Shown one piece after another: positions 33,077-46,374 of a stretch of DNA of 64,000 nucleotides. Below the pieces are notes generated by a model. The model was not told the DNA's origin and did no database searches. It was given only the letters and a program-made list of their open reading frames with translations. Both the position numbers and the translations under genes were made by a program. Source of the stretch: Spongilla lacustris (taxonomy: Eukaryota; Porifera; Demospongiae; Spongillida; Spongillidae). The stretch is taken from assembly GCA_949361645.1 (NCBI GenBank), contig OX442415.1, positions 19,623,283-19,687,282 on the forward strand, read 5' to 3'. Position 1 is the stretch's first letter; every line of letters begins with the position of its first letter.

Positions 33077-33986
33077 GAAATTGTTGAAGTCACAAGGAGC
33101 CTGACCCATTGCCTTGAACATTATGCATCTTGTCTTGTGTACCTATAGAATTACCGAGTTAGGTTAATCATGATTGTATACACTGATATCGATGCAGTAT
33201 GAGCTATATCACACTGCTGCCTTTGCCTGCTGAAAGGACGGTTTTCTTTTTGTTCATTTGCCCATACTTTGATAAAATTAATTGCCCGTTTCATTTGTCT
33301 GTCGTGCTTGTGCATGGGGGAGCTAGGAGTCTATAAATATGCATTAAAATACTGTACTAACTGTTTACTTCGAAAAATCTTGGGTGCATTATTGGCATAA
33401 CTTACAATGTAGTTTATACATGTATGTGAAGGTTAAAAACTAACATAAAATAATTCATGCATACACTAGTATATAATGATGATACTGTAAGAGCTGAAGC
33501 ATGCATCAACGTTTCTTTTATTGCCCGGCTCCCGGGTTGCCATCATTACAAACAAACCGAAATCCATTATCTTGTTCAACTTGAATGGCAAAATGTATCA
33601 TCTTCGTCTGATCTAATGCCAGAGCCATATTGATTAGATCCCTGAGATTGAACTGGAGATTGTTACGTTGAGTTTACATAATGTTCAATGTGTGTTAATA
33701 TATTCAACTCTATACTAAAGGATCGATCTTGCTTGCCGTGTTCGTAAGGTCTCAGGGGAAGTGCAGTCCTTTTCGTATCTACTTCAACGCCTTGCTGTAG
33801 CTGTACAGCGAGCTACATGTAGCTAGGTAATGCTGTCTTATGTTCAGTCCTGGGCACCTTTGCCAGAGAAGATTGCCTTGTTTTTGAGGACAGTTACGCA
33901 TATTAATGAATTAATTATTCTATATACATGTATGTGTTCTATGTATTATTTGAATAACATAATATTATAATTATAATTATATATAT
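33077..33986. other. AT-rich spacer before giant foldback element
   Basis: No gene or repeat was recognised, apart from a TATAATTATAATTATATATA tract at 33,963-33,986 that forms the insertion flank of element B. Confidence 0.4.
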
Positions 33987-34555
33987 GGGACAGTTTCCGA
34001 CAAAATTGCCCCTCGCATATATATATAAAATGTTATAAAAATGCTTCTCTTTTGAATCGCTATATCTTCCGAACGGTTAACGCTATCAACTTTCTATTTT
34101 CAACAGTTCATACCACACCATTTCCCTATGGTAAAATACATTATGGAATCTTGGACTTGCTCCGTGCCAGTATTGCAATGTTCGATACCCCACCGGGTTC
34201 AAACCCACTATAACTTTAGGTAGGAGTAATCAATACGCTTCAAATTCGGTTTGTAGGTAGAGAGGTCCTATACCTATTGATTTGTTCTGTTCGTTAATTT
34301 TTATGTCATCCGTTACGGAGATACAGCGGCGCAAAGTTGGTACAAGTTTCCCGCTCGATACGCGCCGTTGTACGTGCGTGAACCGCTTCCATGCACCAAA
34401 GTACATGAATATGCAACTACTTCCTGTGGGCTGAGACTTGGATAACTAATAGTCTGCGCTAGCTAGCTAGCTAGCTGGGTAAGTATAATTTTAATCTATC
34501 GTCCCTGTCACAGTTGATATTCGTTATCTTCTGCGTAGATAAATGATATGCATGC

Positions 34556-34669
34556 ATGGCGACGTCCACTGAACAAGCTCGTAAGAGTTTCGATCAATCG
34601 GCGGACGAGTTCGACGACGATCGATGTTCAAGATACATTCGACGAGGATATGGAGATCGTGAACGGTAG
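34556..34669 (+). other. Conserved short ORF-like block in foldback arm
   Basis: ATGGCGACGTCCACTGAACA opens a 37-codon frame rich in Asp, Arg and Ser (QSADEFDDDRCSRYIRRG), ending at TAG 34667. The same block lies inverted at about 51,930-52,040, and diverged versions occur in copy A (about 1,030-1,130, inverted) and copy C (about 53,960-54,090). In A and C the frame differs, so conservation at the protein level is doubtful. It may be a captured exon. Confidence 0.3.
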
Positions 34670-37618
34670 TCACAGCGGTCATACCACTGACGATGGTGGT
34701 TGTAGGGAGTAAGCAGCCGCTAAAGCACTAAAAGAGCCGCCGGCCCCGCCCCCCACATATGGGCCCTCACTACTACACTGCACAGCTAGCAGCCCCGCAT
34801 AACCAACAGATGCCATACAGAGCCACCAACCCGCACTACCTATGGAACCACCCGCCCATATCAGACCCTACACAGGAGCTACCAACTAAGCAGTGGACAG
34901 TATACAAGTGGAGACAATACTAACCCTCTCGCTGCAAATGGAGTTGGCAGCAGCCTTCACAATTTCAGGGAAGCCATGAACTACATGTACATGTACCAAG
35001 GGAAGCCACACATGCACCCTCCCAACAATACCAGTGGAACTATTAGCCCTCACTGCAAATGGCCCTATACATGAACATGTAAGCAGAACTCCATTGGTCC
35101 AGCACCCCACTATTGATTGTTCTCTGCAAGTTCAAAGGGCCAATGGAGCCATCCTCACACAGCAATACCACCAGTCCCCATCACTTCTGCCTCGCGAACT
35201 TACAAATAATACCTCCACACTGCAAGTATTGGAGCCACCAGCTCTCTTACGGATGGGGTTACCAGACCCTGCACTGCCAGCAGGGGAGCCCACACAAGCA
35301 GGGGTCAATAGATGCTAGTGGAGATGCCGCCCTCACACTACAAGTAGTCCCCATAAAGTACTGTACGTACACCCGCCCCTCTCCAAACTGTGGAACCATA
35401 AGCCCTGACTGCAAGTGCTCCACACACTGGGACCAGCCACCTGGACCAATGGGATCAACCACCATCCCCCATTGATCACTGCAAGTGAACTCAACAGCCG
35501 CACGATGCAAGTGAAATTACTATTAATGCCTCCACACTGCAAGTAGTGGAGCCACCATCTCTCTTACAGATGGGGTTACCAGACCCTGCATTGCCAGCAG
35601 GGGTGCCCAAACAAGCTGGGGTCAGTAGGTATGATGCCAGTGGAGATGCCAACCTTCGCACTACAAGCCATGAACTGTGCATACACCTGCCCTTCTCCAA
35701 ACACTACCAATGGAACCATTAGGCCTCCGGCACACTACCTGTCCTTCACTGCACGTTGAGTCAACGTACGGCCCAGGGACCAATGGGGTCAGTATCCTTA
35801 ATAGCCCCCACACTGCAGGTCCGGTTAGCACCAGTGGTTTAATATTGACTGTCAGCAAGGGAGCAACCAGCTGCCAAACAGCCCAGGGTAATTGGGGCCC
35901 CCAGAATAATCATGCTGGTGGAAACTCACAGTGGCATCCCTCTTAATATTAGGGGAGCCATGAACTGGAGCCCACCGCTTTCCATGGAACCATGAGCCCT
36001 CACTTAGCAGGGGCCCTATCTGTAGTATCTCCCACTACCTATCCTTCACTGCATGTTTCGTCAGCCAAGATTACCAGCCATATCACTACAAGTGCACCAT
36101 ACCAATGAACATTCACCGCAGGTTCAAAGGGCCAATGGGACCATTGGAGCCATTCTCACACATTAGAACCACCATCCCCCATAACTGCAAGTGAAATTAA
36201 CAGCCGCACAAGACAAGAGAACTTACATTTCGTACCTACACACTGCTAATAGTAGGGTCACCATGCAGCTCTCTCACAGATGGGGTTACCAGACCTGCAC
36301 TGCCCGCATAAGCTGGGGTCAATAGGTATGTGCCAGTGGAGATGCCAGCCATCGCACTACAAGTATTCCCCAAATTTAAGGGGAAGCCATGAACTACATG
36401 TACTGTACGTACACCCGCCCCTCTCTAAACATTACCAGTGGAACCATTAGCATTCACTGCAACTACCCTACACACTGGGACCCGCCCCCACGGTCCTCCT
36501 GCCACTTCCTGTCCTTCACTGCATGTTGAGTTAATGGCCCATGCAGGGGTCAGCTCCCTCACTACAAGCGGACAGAACCGTTATTGCAAGTGAATTTAAT
36601 AGCCGCACACTACAAGTCCAGTTAGCACCAGTGGAGTAATTACAGAGATGGAGTCATCAGACTGCCAGCGAGAGAGCCACCAGCTGCTAAAACCCCCTGC
36701 AGGGTCATTGGGGGCCCCCACAATTTAGGGGAGTCATCAACTAGAGTCGCACATGGCCCTCACTTAGCAGCCCCCACATACGGGGCTAGCCCCCATGGCC
36801 CTCTGCAAGTTGTATCCGAGGTTCAGGAGTGGACGTGCATGGCCATCCCCCACTCACTTGCCCTCTCACTGTGGAACCACACTCAACCAGCCCTCCCACC
36901 CACCCTCTTACATATGGAGTAATCAAACTGCCAGCAGGGGACTGGGGAGCCACCAGCTGCCACATTACCGGTCCTCACAAAACTAGACCCCATCATGTGG
37001 AGAGGAACCACGCATGCAATGGAGCCATTAGCTCTCACTGCATGTGGACTTACTGTGCATGGTGCAGGCCCCAGACACTGGACCAGCCACAATAGCCCCC
37101 TATCTTAGCCCCACACGGTACAACCACCAGCTCCTCACTGCAAATGGAACCACCAGACCCATGCACTACCTGTGAAACCCTACCTGTGACACCATTAACC
37201 CCCTCACTACGAGGACTTACACTGTCAGGGGAACCATCAACTACTAGTGGAGCTACCAGCCTGCATTGGACAAATGGGAACACCACCACTGAAGCAGCCT
37301 CCGTTTGTAGAGTGGCATGTGAACACATTTTGTGTTGTAGATCTGAACTAAATGTTTGTGCATGTACCTAGGCATGTACAGAGTAATTTATTTGGGGTAG
37401 AAGTGAAGCCATGCTGTTAGTTGTGAATTTAGTTACCAGCCCTATCGGTACTGATTGTGGGTAGTCTGCACCCGTGGTTGGTTTTTATACACAAGCAGAG
37501 GGCTTTTTGATAAAAAAAAAATCAAATAAAGTAAAAACCCTACAGCTGGGAACTACATGTAGTGCTTTACATTGTTGAGGTACAAGTACTAAAACATATA
37601 AGTGCCATTTAGAATGTG

Positions 37619-37697
37619 TGGCACGATGAAGACATCAGAATTCATGACCACACAAGTGGAGTTAGTGGTCATGAATTCTGATGTCTTCACCGTGCCA
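37619..37697. repeat. Central hairpin of giant foldback element
   Basis: GAAGACATCAGAATTCATGA plus CCAC is followed, after the spacer ACAAGTGGAGTTAGT, by its reverse complement. It marks the symmetry point of copy B. Confidence 0.85.
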
Positions 37698-38260
37698 AAT
37701 TGTAGCTGTGACTGCGCATGGTGACATTCTAAGTGGCACTTACAAGTTTTGCTACTTGTACATGTATCTCAACAATGTAAAGCAGGCTTTATTCTTTTCA
37801 AAAAGCCCTCTACTTGTCTATATAAACCAACCACGGGTGCAGACCACCCGCAATCAGTACCGATAGGGCTGGTAACTATATTCACCACTAACAGCATGGC
37901 TTCGCTTCCACCCCAGAAAAATTACTCTGTACATGTACAAGCACATAACATGTAGTCTATCTACAACACGAAAAACATAGACATGTACACTGGAGGCTGC
38001 TTCAGTGGTAGTGTTCCCATTTGTCCAATGCGGGCTGGTAGCTCCACTAGTAGTTGATGGTTCCCCTGACAGTGTACTAGTAAGTCCACTTGTAGTATGG
38101 GGGTTAATTGTTTCACAGGTAGGGGGTTAATGGTTTCACAGGTAGTGGGTCTGGTGGTTCCATTTGCAGTGAGGAGCTGGTGGTTGTACCGTGTGGGGCT
38201 AGGATAGGTGGCTATTGTGGCTGGCCCAGTGTTTGGGGCCTGCACCATGTAAGTCCACAT

Positions 38261-39493
38261 TAGGGTGTGTAACCTCCCCTGAATAATGAAAATCGATTTT
38301 TCCGAATACTTTTAAAACACTAATCGATTTTTCAGGTTTTTCTGGATCTGAAAATCGATTTTTCCGAATACTTGAAAAAAGAAAATCGATTTTTCCGAAT
38401 AGGTTTTGACAATTTGCCAGCCGAATACCTAGGTTATTCAGGTTTTCTGCTCATTGAGCCACCTAAATGTACACATCACACCAGAGACCCTCCAACAGCT
38501 ACCCACATCACACCAGATACCCTCAGCACACAAACACACCTACCCCCATCACACCAGATGCCCTCAGCACACAAGCACACCTACCCCATCACACCAGAAG
38601 CATTCAGCACACAAACACACCTACCCCCATCACACCAGATGCCCTCATGAGGTACACAACCATAGCTACCTCCATCACACCAGACACCTTACTACAACTA
38701 ACCACATTACACCAGATCAGTAGCCTCAGCAGGGATCCACAGCTACCCACATCACACCAGATGCACTCAGCACACAACCACAGCTACCTACATAGGCCTA
38801 AATCACTTGGCCTAACCACATACCTAGTTGGGCGTGTCCCGACCTAAGTTAGCGTGGCCACGCTGAGCTTTACCACTCCAGTACCTACAGTCTACAGATG
38901 TACACATCGCACTTGATGCCAAAAGAATAGAACCACCGATGATGTTTACGCACCACCAGCCATGCAGCCTCCATTTCACCATCCCGAGTTTTGAAAATCC
39001 TAGTTACTAAGCAAGCCTTAGTATGATCGCGGCAATATCAGAGAGATTGATGCAAGAAGCCAGCTGGTTCGAAATACACTAAGCGAACTGACTTTGATTT
39101 GCAGCTGGAGCTGTCCGTCGTCATGACACGTGAAGAGGGAGATCTCTTTTGGCTACATGTAGTTCGAATTACTGCCCGTGTATTTGATCTCGTCCCCACG
39201 TGTATATTTATAGTAACAACAGTGACGTTATTTAGAAGTAATTATTGTACATGTAATATCGTAAACGGGTATCCGGATATCGTCATAAAAAGGTATTCGA
39301 ATAATGGGCGAATTGTCGATGCGGACGACGAATACCTAAGTACCTCCGAATGGAGATTCACAAACCGGTTATTTCGAATAGAGCAAATCCAATAATCGAT
39401 TTTTCCGAGTAATGCTAAATTACTATTCGAACGGATAGGTTTTTGCGAATATCCGAATAACCCGAATAACCTGATAACCGGTTACACACCCTA
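38261..39493. mobile_element. 1,233-bp non-autonomous hAT element
   Basis: The ends TAGGGTGTGTAACC and GGTTACACACCCTA are exact inverted repeats, flanked by the 8-base duplication GTCCACAT (38253-38260 and 39494-39501), diagnostic of hAT transposition. Both subterminal regions carry repeats of ATCGATTTTTCCGAATA (at least three on the left, one on the right plus variants), probable transposase-binding sites. The middle holds a ~41-bp tandem repeat (38,465-38,800) and no transposase. Confidence 0.9.
38465..38800. repeat. Imperfect ~41-bp tandem repeat
   Basis: Seven to eight units around CACATCACACCAGATGCCCT and CAGCACACAAACACACCTAC. Apparent Thr/Pro/His-rich frames across it are by-products of the repeat. 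Confidence 0.8.
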
Positions 39494-42468
39494 GTCCACA
39501 TGCAGAGAGCTATAATGGCTCCATTGCATGTGTGGTTCCACTCCACATAATGGGGTCTAGTTCTGTGAGGACCGGTCGCTGGTGGCTCCCATGCTGGCAG
39601 TCTGATTACTTCATACGTAAGAGGGCTGTTGGGGGTGGGTGGGTGGGAGGGCTGGTTGAGTGTGGTTCCACTGATATTGTGTGTTTGCAGTGAGAGGGCT
39701 AGTGAGTGGGGGATGGCTATGCGCGTCCGCTCCTGGACCTCAGATACAACTTGCAGAGGGTCGTGGGGGCTAGCCCTGTATGTGGGGGCCATGGGTAGTG
39801 GGGGGCATGTGTGACTCCAGTTGATGGCTCCCCTAATATTGTGTGGGGGGCCGAATTCCTATTGTAGTGTGAGAGCTGGAGTCTCCACCAGCATGCATTA
39901 TTGTGGGGGGAGGGCCCCAATGACCCTGGGGAGTTTAGCAGCTGGTGGCTCCCTCGCTGGCAGTCTGATGACTCCATCTCTGTAATTGCTCCACTGGTGC
40001 TAACTGGACTTGTAGTGTGGAGCTATTAAATTCACTTGCAATAACGGTTCTGTCCGCTTGTAGTGAGGGAGCTGACCCCTGCATTGGCCATTAACTCAAC
40101 ATGCAGTGAAGGACAGGTAGTGGGCAGGAGGACCGTGGGGGAGGGTCCAAGTGTGTGGGGTAGTTGCAGTGAGGGCTAATGGTTCCACTGGTAATGTTTA
40201 GAGAGGGGCGGGTGTACGTACAGTACATGTAGTTCATGGCTTCCCCTTAAATTTGGGGAATACTTGTAGTGCGATGGCTGGCATCTCCACTGGCACATAC
40301 CTATTGACCCCAGCTTATGTGGGCAGTGCAGGTCTGGTAACCCCATCTGTGAGAGAGCTGTTGGCTCAACTGTTAGCAGTGTGTAGGTATTAAATGTAAG
40401 TTCACTTGTCTTGTGCGGCTGTTAAGTTCACTTGCAGTTATGGGGGATGGTGGTTCTAATGTGTGAGAATGGCCAATGGCCCCTGCGGTAAATGTTCATT
40501 GGTATGGTGCACTTGTAGTGATACGGCTGGTAATCTTGGCTGATGAAACTTGCAGTGAAGGATAGGTACATGTAGTGGGAGGTACTCCTGCTAAGGGACG
40601 GCTAATGGTTCCATGGATAGCGGGGGGCTCCAGTTCATGGTTCCCCTAATATTGTGGCGGGTACCAATTCCAATTGCACTGTTGTGATTTTCCACCAGCA
40701 CGATTATTCTGGGGGCCCCAATGACCCTGGGGTGTTTAGCAGCTGGTTGCTCCCTTGAGCACTGACAGTCCGATAACCGCTGGTGCTAACCGGACCTGCA
40801 GTGTGGGGCTATTAAGTTCACTTGCATTAATGATTCCAATGATACATATTGTCCGCTTGCAGTGAGGTAGATGACCTCATTGGTCCCTGGGCCGTACGTT
40901 GACTCAACGTGCAATGAAGGACAGGTAGTGTGCAGGAGGCCTAAGGTTCCATTGGTAGTGTTTGGAGAGGGGCAGGTGTACGCACAGTACATGTAGTTCA
41001 TGGCTTGTAGTGCGAGGGTTGGCATCTCCACTGGCATCATACCTATTGACCACAGCTTGTGTGGGCACCCCTGCTGGCAATGCAAGGTCTGGTAACCCCA
41101 TCTGTAAGAGAACTACTTGCAGTGTGGATGCATTAAATATAAATTCACTTGCATTGTGCGGCTGTTGAGTTCACTTGCAGCGATCAATGGGGGATAGTGG
41201 TTTTGTTGTGTGACCATTGGCCCCTTGAACTTGCAGTGAATGGTCACTGGTATGGTGCAGTTGTAGTGTGAAGGCTGAGAAGGCTGTTGAAACTTGCAGT
41301 GAAGGATAGGTAGTGGGAGATAGGGCACCGTATGTGGGGGCTGCTAAGTGAGGGTGAATGGTTCCATAGATAGTGGGGGCATGTGTGCTCCAGTTCATTG
41401 CTCCCTGAAACTGCGGGGGGTGCCATTTCCACTTGCAGTGTGAGGCAGCTGACGTCTCCACGCACCAGCATGCATTATTGTGGGGCCCCCCAATGACCCC
41501 AGGGAGTTTAGCAGCTGGTGGCTTCCCTGCTGGCAGTCTTATAACTCCATCTGGAATATGGCTCCACTGGTGCTAACTGGAATGCTGTGTGGGCTTTTAA
41601 GTTTACTTGCATTAATAGTTCCAATGTTACTGTCTGCTTGCCCCATTGGTCTCTGGGCCGTTGACTCTACGTGCAATGAAGGACAGGTATTGGGCAGGAG
41701 GGCCGTGGGGGGCTGGGGTCCCAGTGTGTGGGGCACTTGCAGTGAGGGCTAATGGTCAGTGTTTGGAGAGGGCCGGGTGTACGTTCAGTGCATGTAGTTC
41801 ATGGCTTCCCCTTAAATTTGGGGAATACTTGTAGTGCGATGGCTGGCATCTCCACTGGCACATACCTATTGACCCCAGCTTATGCGGGCAGTGCAGGTCT
41901 GGTAACCCCATCTGTGAGAGAGCTGCATGGTGACCCTACTATTAGCAATGTGTAGGTACGAAATGTAAGTTCTCTTGTCTTGTGCGGCTGTTAATTTCAC
42001 TTGCAGTTATGGGGGATGGTGGTTCTAATGTGTGAGAATGGCTCCAATGGTCCCGTTGGCCCCTTGAACCTGCGGTGAATGTTCATTGGTATGGTGCACT
42101 TGTAGTGATATGGCTGGTATACAGATAGGGCCCCTGCTAAGTGAGGGCTCATGGTTCCATGGAAAGCGGTGGGCTCCAGTTCATGGCTCCCCTAATATTA
42201 AGAGGGGTGCCACTGTGAGTTTCCACCAGCATGATTATTCTGGGGGCCCCAATTACCCTGGGCTGTTTGGCAGCTGGTTGCTCCCTTGCTGACAGTCAAT
42301 ATTAAACCGCTGGTGCTAACCGGACCTGCAGTGTGGGGGCTATTAAGGATACTGACCCCATTGGTCCCTGGGCCGTACGTTGACTCAACGTGCAGTGAAG
42401 GACAGGTAGTGTGCCGGAGGCCTAATGGTTCCATTGGTAGTGTTTGGAGAAGGGCGCATCATACCTAC

Positions 42469-42591
42469 TGTAATGAGACCAGAAATGATACAGGCAGCGC
42501 CAGATTAGACTGGCTAACCTACATAAAAAGGAAGTATATATACATGTCCATCATGTTACGTAATGCCTGTTCTGCGCATGCTCGCATTACA
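42469..42591 (-). repeat. 3' LTR (123 bp)
   Basis: Starts TGTAATG and ends CATTACA. Identical to the 5' LTR except for one missing G near 42488. Contains a TATATA tract, on the minus strand TGTATATATAC. Confidence 0.95.
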
Positions 42592-42612
42592 CCACTCCCT
42601 CTCTTCTTTTTA
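42592..42612 (-). other. Polypurine tract
   Basis: The minus strand reads AAAAAGAAGAGAGGGAGTGG directly before the 3' LTR, the expected plus-strand primer of reverse transcription. Confidence 0.8.
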
Positions 42613-43662
42613 GTCGTGTACATATGCTCCGTAGCGATCAGGAGCTTTTCTTGTTCTGGTTGGATATCTGTGTGGAGCTTGTTCTATACGGTCTGGAACT
42701 GGTTCAGGTTGGTCTTCTACTGCAGGTAGCTCCATGTGCGCGTCGGTTTCGGTCTCATCATCTACATCCTCAAAACTGTCCAGCAGTTCCGCTCCTGAAC
42801 CGACACCTGATGGGGACTTCAAAGGTGCTACTGGCAGCTGGGTTGATTCACGATTCTGGGTATTCTGTCCCACATCATTAACCTCCGCACTCGAGAGAAA
42901 CGGCTTCAGTCTGTCAAAGTGAATTATTTTGGGCTTACCACCTTTTGGGCTTCGGATTTTGTAGACACTCTCACCAATTATATCTTCCACCCGAAAAGGC
43001 CCCGTCCACGGGTTGTGCAATTTCCTACACTTGCCCCTTGGTATAACACAACTATGTAGTAGAACCATATCCCCGACTTGATATGTTTTACCGTGAACCC
43101 TTCTGTCGTACAGCATCTTCTGTCTGCTGTGCTCTGCTTGACACTTCTCACGAACTAGCTGGTGTGCTTCTTGCAAGGTGTGCTGTAGTGACTTCACATA
43201 CTCGGGGATACTTTGGCTGTCGGGGGAACTAGTGCCGTACATCAGGTCCACTGGCAGTCGGACTTGCCGTCCAAACATGAGGAAAAAAGGTGTGAATCCG
43301 GTTGCAGAATGCACACTAGAGTTGTAGGCCATACATAGTTTCCGAATGCTCTGGTCCCAATCGGAAGGATGGTCACCAACTGTAGTCGACAACATGTCCA
43401 GTAGCGTTCTATTAAAGCGTTCGACTACACCATTGCATTGTGGGTGATAGGGAGTCGTGCGGGTTTTGCGTACCTGTAGCAGTTTGCACAGTTCTTGTAT
43501 TAAGTCCGATTCGAATTGTCTTCCCTGATCTGAATGCAATTGTTCAGGTGGCGAGAAACGGCAAAACACTTCGTCTACCAGTTTCTTGGCTACTGTGGCA
43601 GCTTCTTGATTTCGTATCCCATATGCCTCAGTCCACCTGGTGAAATAGTCGACCGCAACCAA
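42610..43662 (-). pseudogene. Integrase core and C-terminal part of Gypsy pol
   Basis: 350 residues of the same frame as the preceding segment, separated from it by one in-frame TGA at about 43,675. HSDQGRQFES (second catalytic Asp) and NGVVERFNRTLL (Glu) are intact, and YHPQCNGVVERFN is the usual signature. After the core come a GDMVLLHS...KLHNPWTGPF segment typical of the Gypsy integrase GPF/GPY module and an acidic tail ending next to the polypurine tract. Function would be insertion of the cDNA. Confidence 0.85.
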
Positions 43663-43674
43663 AACGTACTTGTT

Positions 43675-44622
43675 TCATTCATCTGTCTCTGGTAGAGGGC
43701 CCATTATGTCCACTGCCACCACTTGCATAGGATACCCTGCTTGTATTGTTAGCATGGAAGCCTTCCTTTGAGGGATAGGAGACTTTCTCCTGGCGCATTT
43801 GACACATGTCCTGCACCAAACTTTCACACTCTCTGAGTAGCCAGGCCAGTAGTACCGTTCCTGTACACGATGCATCAGTTTCGCTTCTCCGAGGTGACCT
43901 CCCCATACATCATCGTGCAATTTTCCAAGCACGTCGTCTCGCAGCATCGAAGGGAGCACTAGCTGGTGGTGAGTAGTACCTCCATTTATAAATCGTCTCC
44001 ACAAAACCCCGTCTAATACATGGAGCATTTTGGACTGTTGCAGTAAGCACCGCCCTTCCCAACTCCATGACTTTACCACATCCTCTGATGGGTAGTTACC
44101 GTTTCCAACTGCTTGTAACACTGGTCCAATTGCAGGGTCATCATCTTGCATTTCCTCAGGGGTATAGGATTGAAAAGGCCACTGCATCACTGCTCCTACG
44201 ACGTGACTATCACGCCCACACTGTTTACAGGGCTGTCTAGATAGAGCATCGGCATTATTGTGCTGTGTTCCCCGACGATGCACCACCTTGAAATCGTACT
44301 CTTGAAGTTTCTCCATCCAGCGAGCAAGTTGGCCTTCCGGCTCCTTGAAGTTCTGGATCCAGACAATGGAGCTATGGTCAGTTCGTAGGGTAAATTGGCG
44401 TCCTAAAAGGTAGTGCCGAAAATGCTGAATAAATTCAACCACAGCCAGTAGTTCCCGTCGGGTTACGCAATACTGACGCTCCTGTCTGGTCAGAGAACGA
44501 CTCGCATATGCTATCACTCTTTCCGATCCTGCATCAGAGATTTGAGACAGGACAGCCCCTATTCCCACATCACTAGCAACGGTGTCTAACAGAAAAGGTT
44601 GTTCATAATCCGGGAAAGCCAA
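43675..44622 (-). pseudogene. RNase H and integrase zinc-binding part of Gypsy pol
   Basis: The first ~130 residues are an RNase H domain (IAYASRSLTRQERQYCVTRR, LRTDHSSIVW, HNNADALSR). The first catalytic Asp position reads DTVAS instead of the usual DTDAS, so the domain is probably inactive. The HHCC zinc-binding segment follows (GGHLGEAKLMHRV...CRTCVKCARRK), then VVAVDIMGPL, the first integrase Asp. The frame ends at a TGA within PETDE*NKYVLV. Confidence 0.85.
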
Positions 44623-44686
44623 AACCGGTGCCGTGACTAAACACTGCCGCAGACGTGTAAAGGCATTTTGGCAAACATCTGTCTAC

Positions 44687-45664
44687 TCAAAGAGCGAGTT
44701 TTTTTTCCACCAAACGTTGCAAAGGTTTGGCAATGTCCGCAAATCCTTTAATAAAACGCCTATAATAGTTGGCCAGTCCCAGAAATCTCTGAACGTCTTT
44801 TTTACAGAGAGGGGCAGGCCAACTACTAACAGCTGTTATCTTGCTGGGGTCGGTAGCAATGCCTTCTTCTGAAACAATGTGGCCCAGGTACCGCACCTCT
44901 TGCTGCAGAAAGTAACACTTTTCGGGCTTCAGCTTTAGTCCTGCCTGCCTCAAATGGGAGAGAACGTTTGCAACATGACACAAATGCTCATCAAACGTCC
45001 TACCAAAAATAACTATATCGTCAATGTAAACTAAACACTCGCTCCACTTCAAATCCTTCAGTACTCGATCCATTAGATGTTGGAAGGTAGCTGGCGCGTT
45101 GCAGAGTCCGAAAGGCATCCTCTTAAACTCAAAAAGTCCTTCACTAGTAGCAAATGCCGTTTTTTGGCGATCCTCCTCAGTGACTTCAACCTGCCAATAA
45201 CCGTTTACGAGGTCTAATGTGGAGAAGAACTTTGATCCAGCAAGTGTATCTAAGGTGTCATCGACACGTGGCAACGGGTAAGCGTCCTTTTTTGTCACAG
45301 CGTTTAGCTTTCGATAATCGACGCAGAATCGGGCCGAGCCATCTTTCTTTTTAACCAAAACGATCGGCGACGACCAGGGGCTGCTGGAATGTTGAATGAT
45401 GTCTTTCTTTAACATATCATCGATGAGTCGCCGGACCTCCTCTCTGCGCGACTGTGGAATCCGCCTTGGGTGCTGAAGGATTGGGGGTGAAATTCCAGTA
45501 TCTATACGGTGCCGAAGTACAGTCGTGTGTCCATGCTCCCCTGGCTGCGGAGAGAAAACGTCCACGAACTCCAACAAAACTAAATACAGCTGTTCTTTTT
45601 CCGACATGCTAATGTTCTTCCCAACCTTCATGACCATATCCCATAACAAGGACTGGTCTTGCAA
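44687..45664 (-). pseudogene. Reverse transcriptase of Gypsy element
   Basis: Carries all RT blocks: VKKKDGSARFCVDYRKLN, PLPRVDDTLDTLAGSKFFS, FKRMPFGLCNAPATFQHLMD, LVYIDDIVIFG (catalytic YIDD) and LGHIVSEEGI. It is preceded in the same frame by a nonsense codon near 45,671 that separates it from the protease region, and it ends in an A-run frameshift and a TAG before RNase H at about 44,640-44,690. The RT motifs themselves are intact. Confidence 0.9.
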
Positions 45665-45670
45665 CGACGC

Positions 45671-46374
45671 TTATGGTTTTTGTGCTGCAGTCACAGATGA
45701 TACACAAGTCATGGTTTTGGGCTCCTCCACCAGTTGCTCCATTGTTGCTATGGTAACACCCTTTTTAACCATTATTGCTTCTTCACCTGGATTAAATATG
45801 CGTAAAGGGACGGCTCCTTTCAATGGTCTCACAATAGCATGCGCTACCATCACTCCAGATCGACCACACCCTTCTACCATCCATGTCCCTCCTTCTGCAC
45901 TCTGAGTGACACTCACCATAATTTCAGTCTGACTTTTCGGGGGTACCAGGAGTTTCTCTACCGTGACTAGGCCCACTTCTCTAACAGGTTGAGCGGTGCT
46001 TCCCAGGAACTGCATTGATATATGCTTGGATGGAATACAAAGCGTTTTACACCCACAATCAATTACGCAGCTGTATTTCTGCAAAAATCCACCCCTATAA
46101 TCACCTCGACCTTGAGGTCACTAGTCACTATCACACTGGCTTCAAAGGTATTATCTTGCAACGTGAATTGGAGGAGTCCCTGTCCATGAGTTTGTAGTGG
46201 TGATCCATTTACTCCCACCAGTGTCTGCCCCGACCACTGCACCAACTGAAGACCACCATCTTTTGCAGCCCTAGACCACACGTCTTGTCGCATGGCCAGA
46301 AATTGCATGCCTTCATTACTAATTCCTGACGCGTTATGACGTTTTTCCCGTTTCATTACCGTGCACGCGTCCAT
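45671..46374 (-). pseudogene. Protease C-terminal half and linker
   Basis: Two overlapping frames (46374-46063 and 46084-45671) are joined by a frameshift. The first has LQLVQWSGQTLVGVNGSPLQ and VEVIIGVDF, matching the second half of retropepsin-like Gypsy proteases. The second is the protease-RT linker. The catalytic Asp half lies 3.6 kb away at 49.9 kb. Confidence 0.7.

Noticed and set aside
34190..34215. tRNA-like B box (GGGTTCAAACCC) in the GGGACAG family subterminus
   Set aside because: The match is part of a palindrome and no A box or cloverleaf is found at a proper distance.
35034..37371. Many 60-120 residue frames on both strands of the giant foldback arms
   Set aside because: They recur in mirrored form in both arms and follow the degenerate short repeats. 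No motif or consistent frame is preserved.
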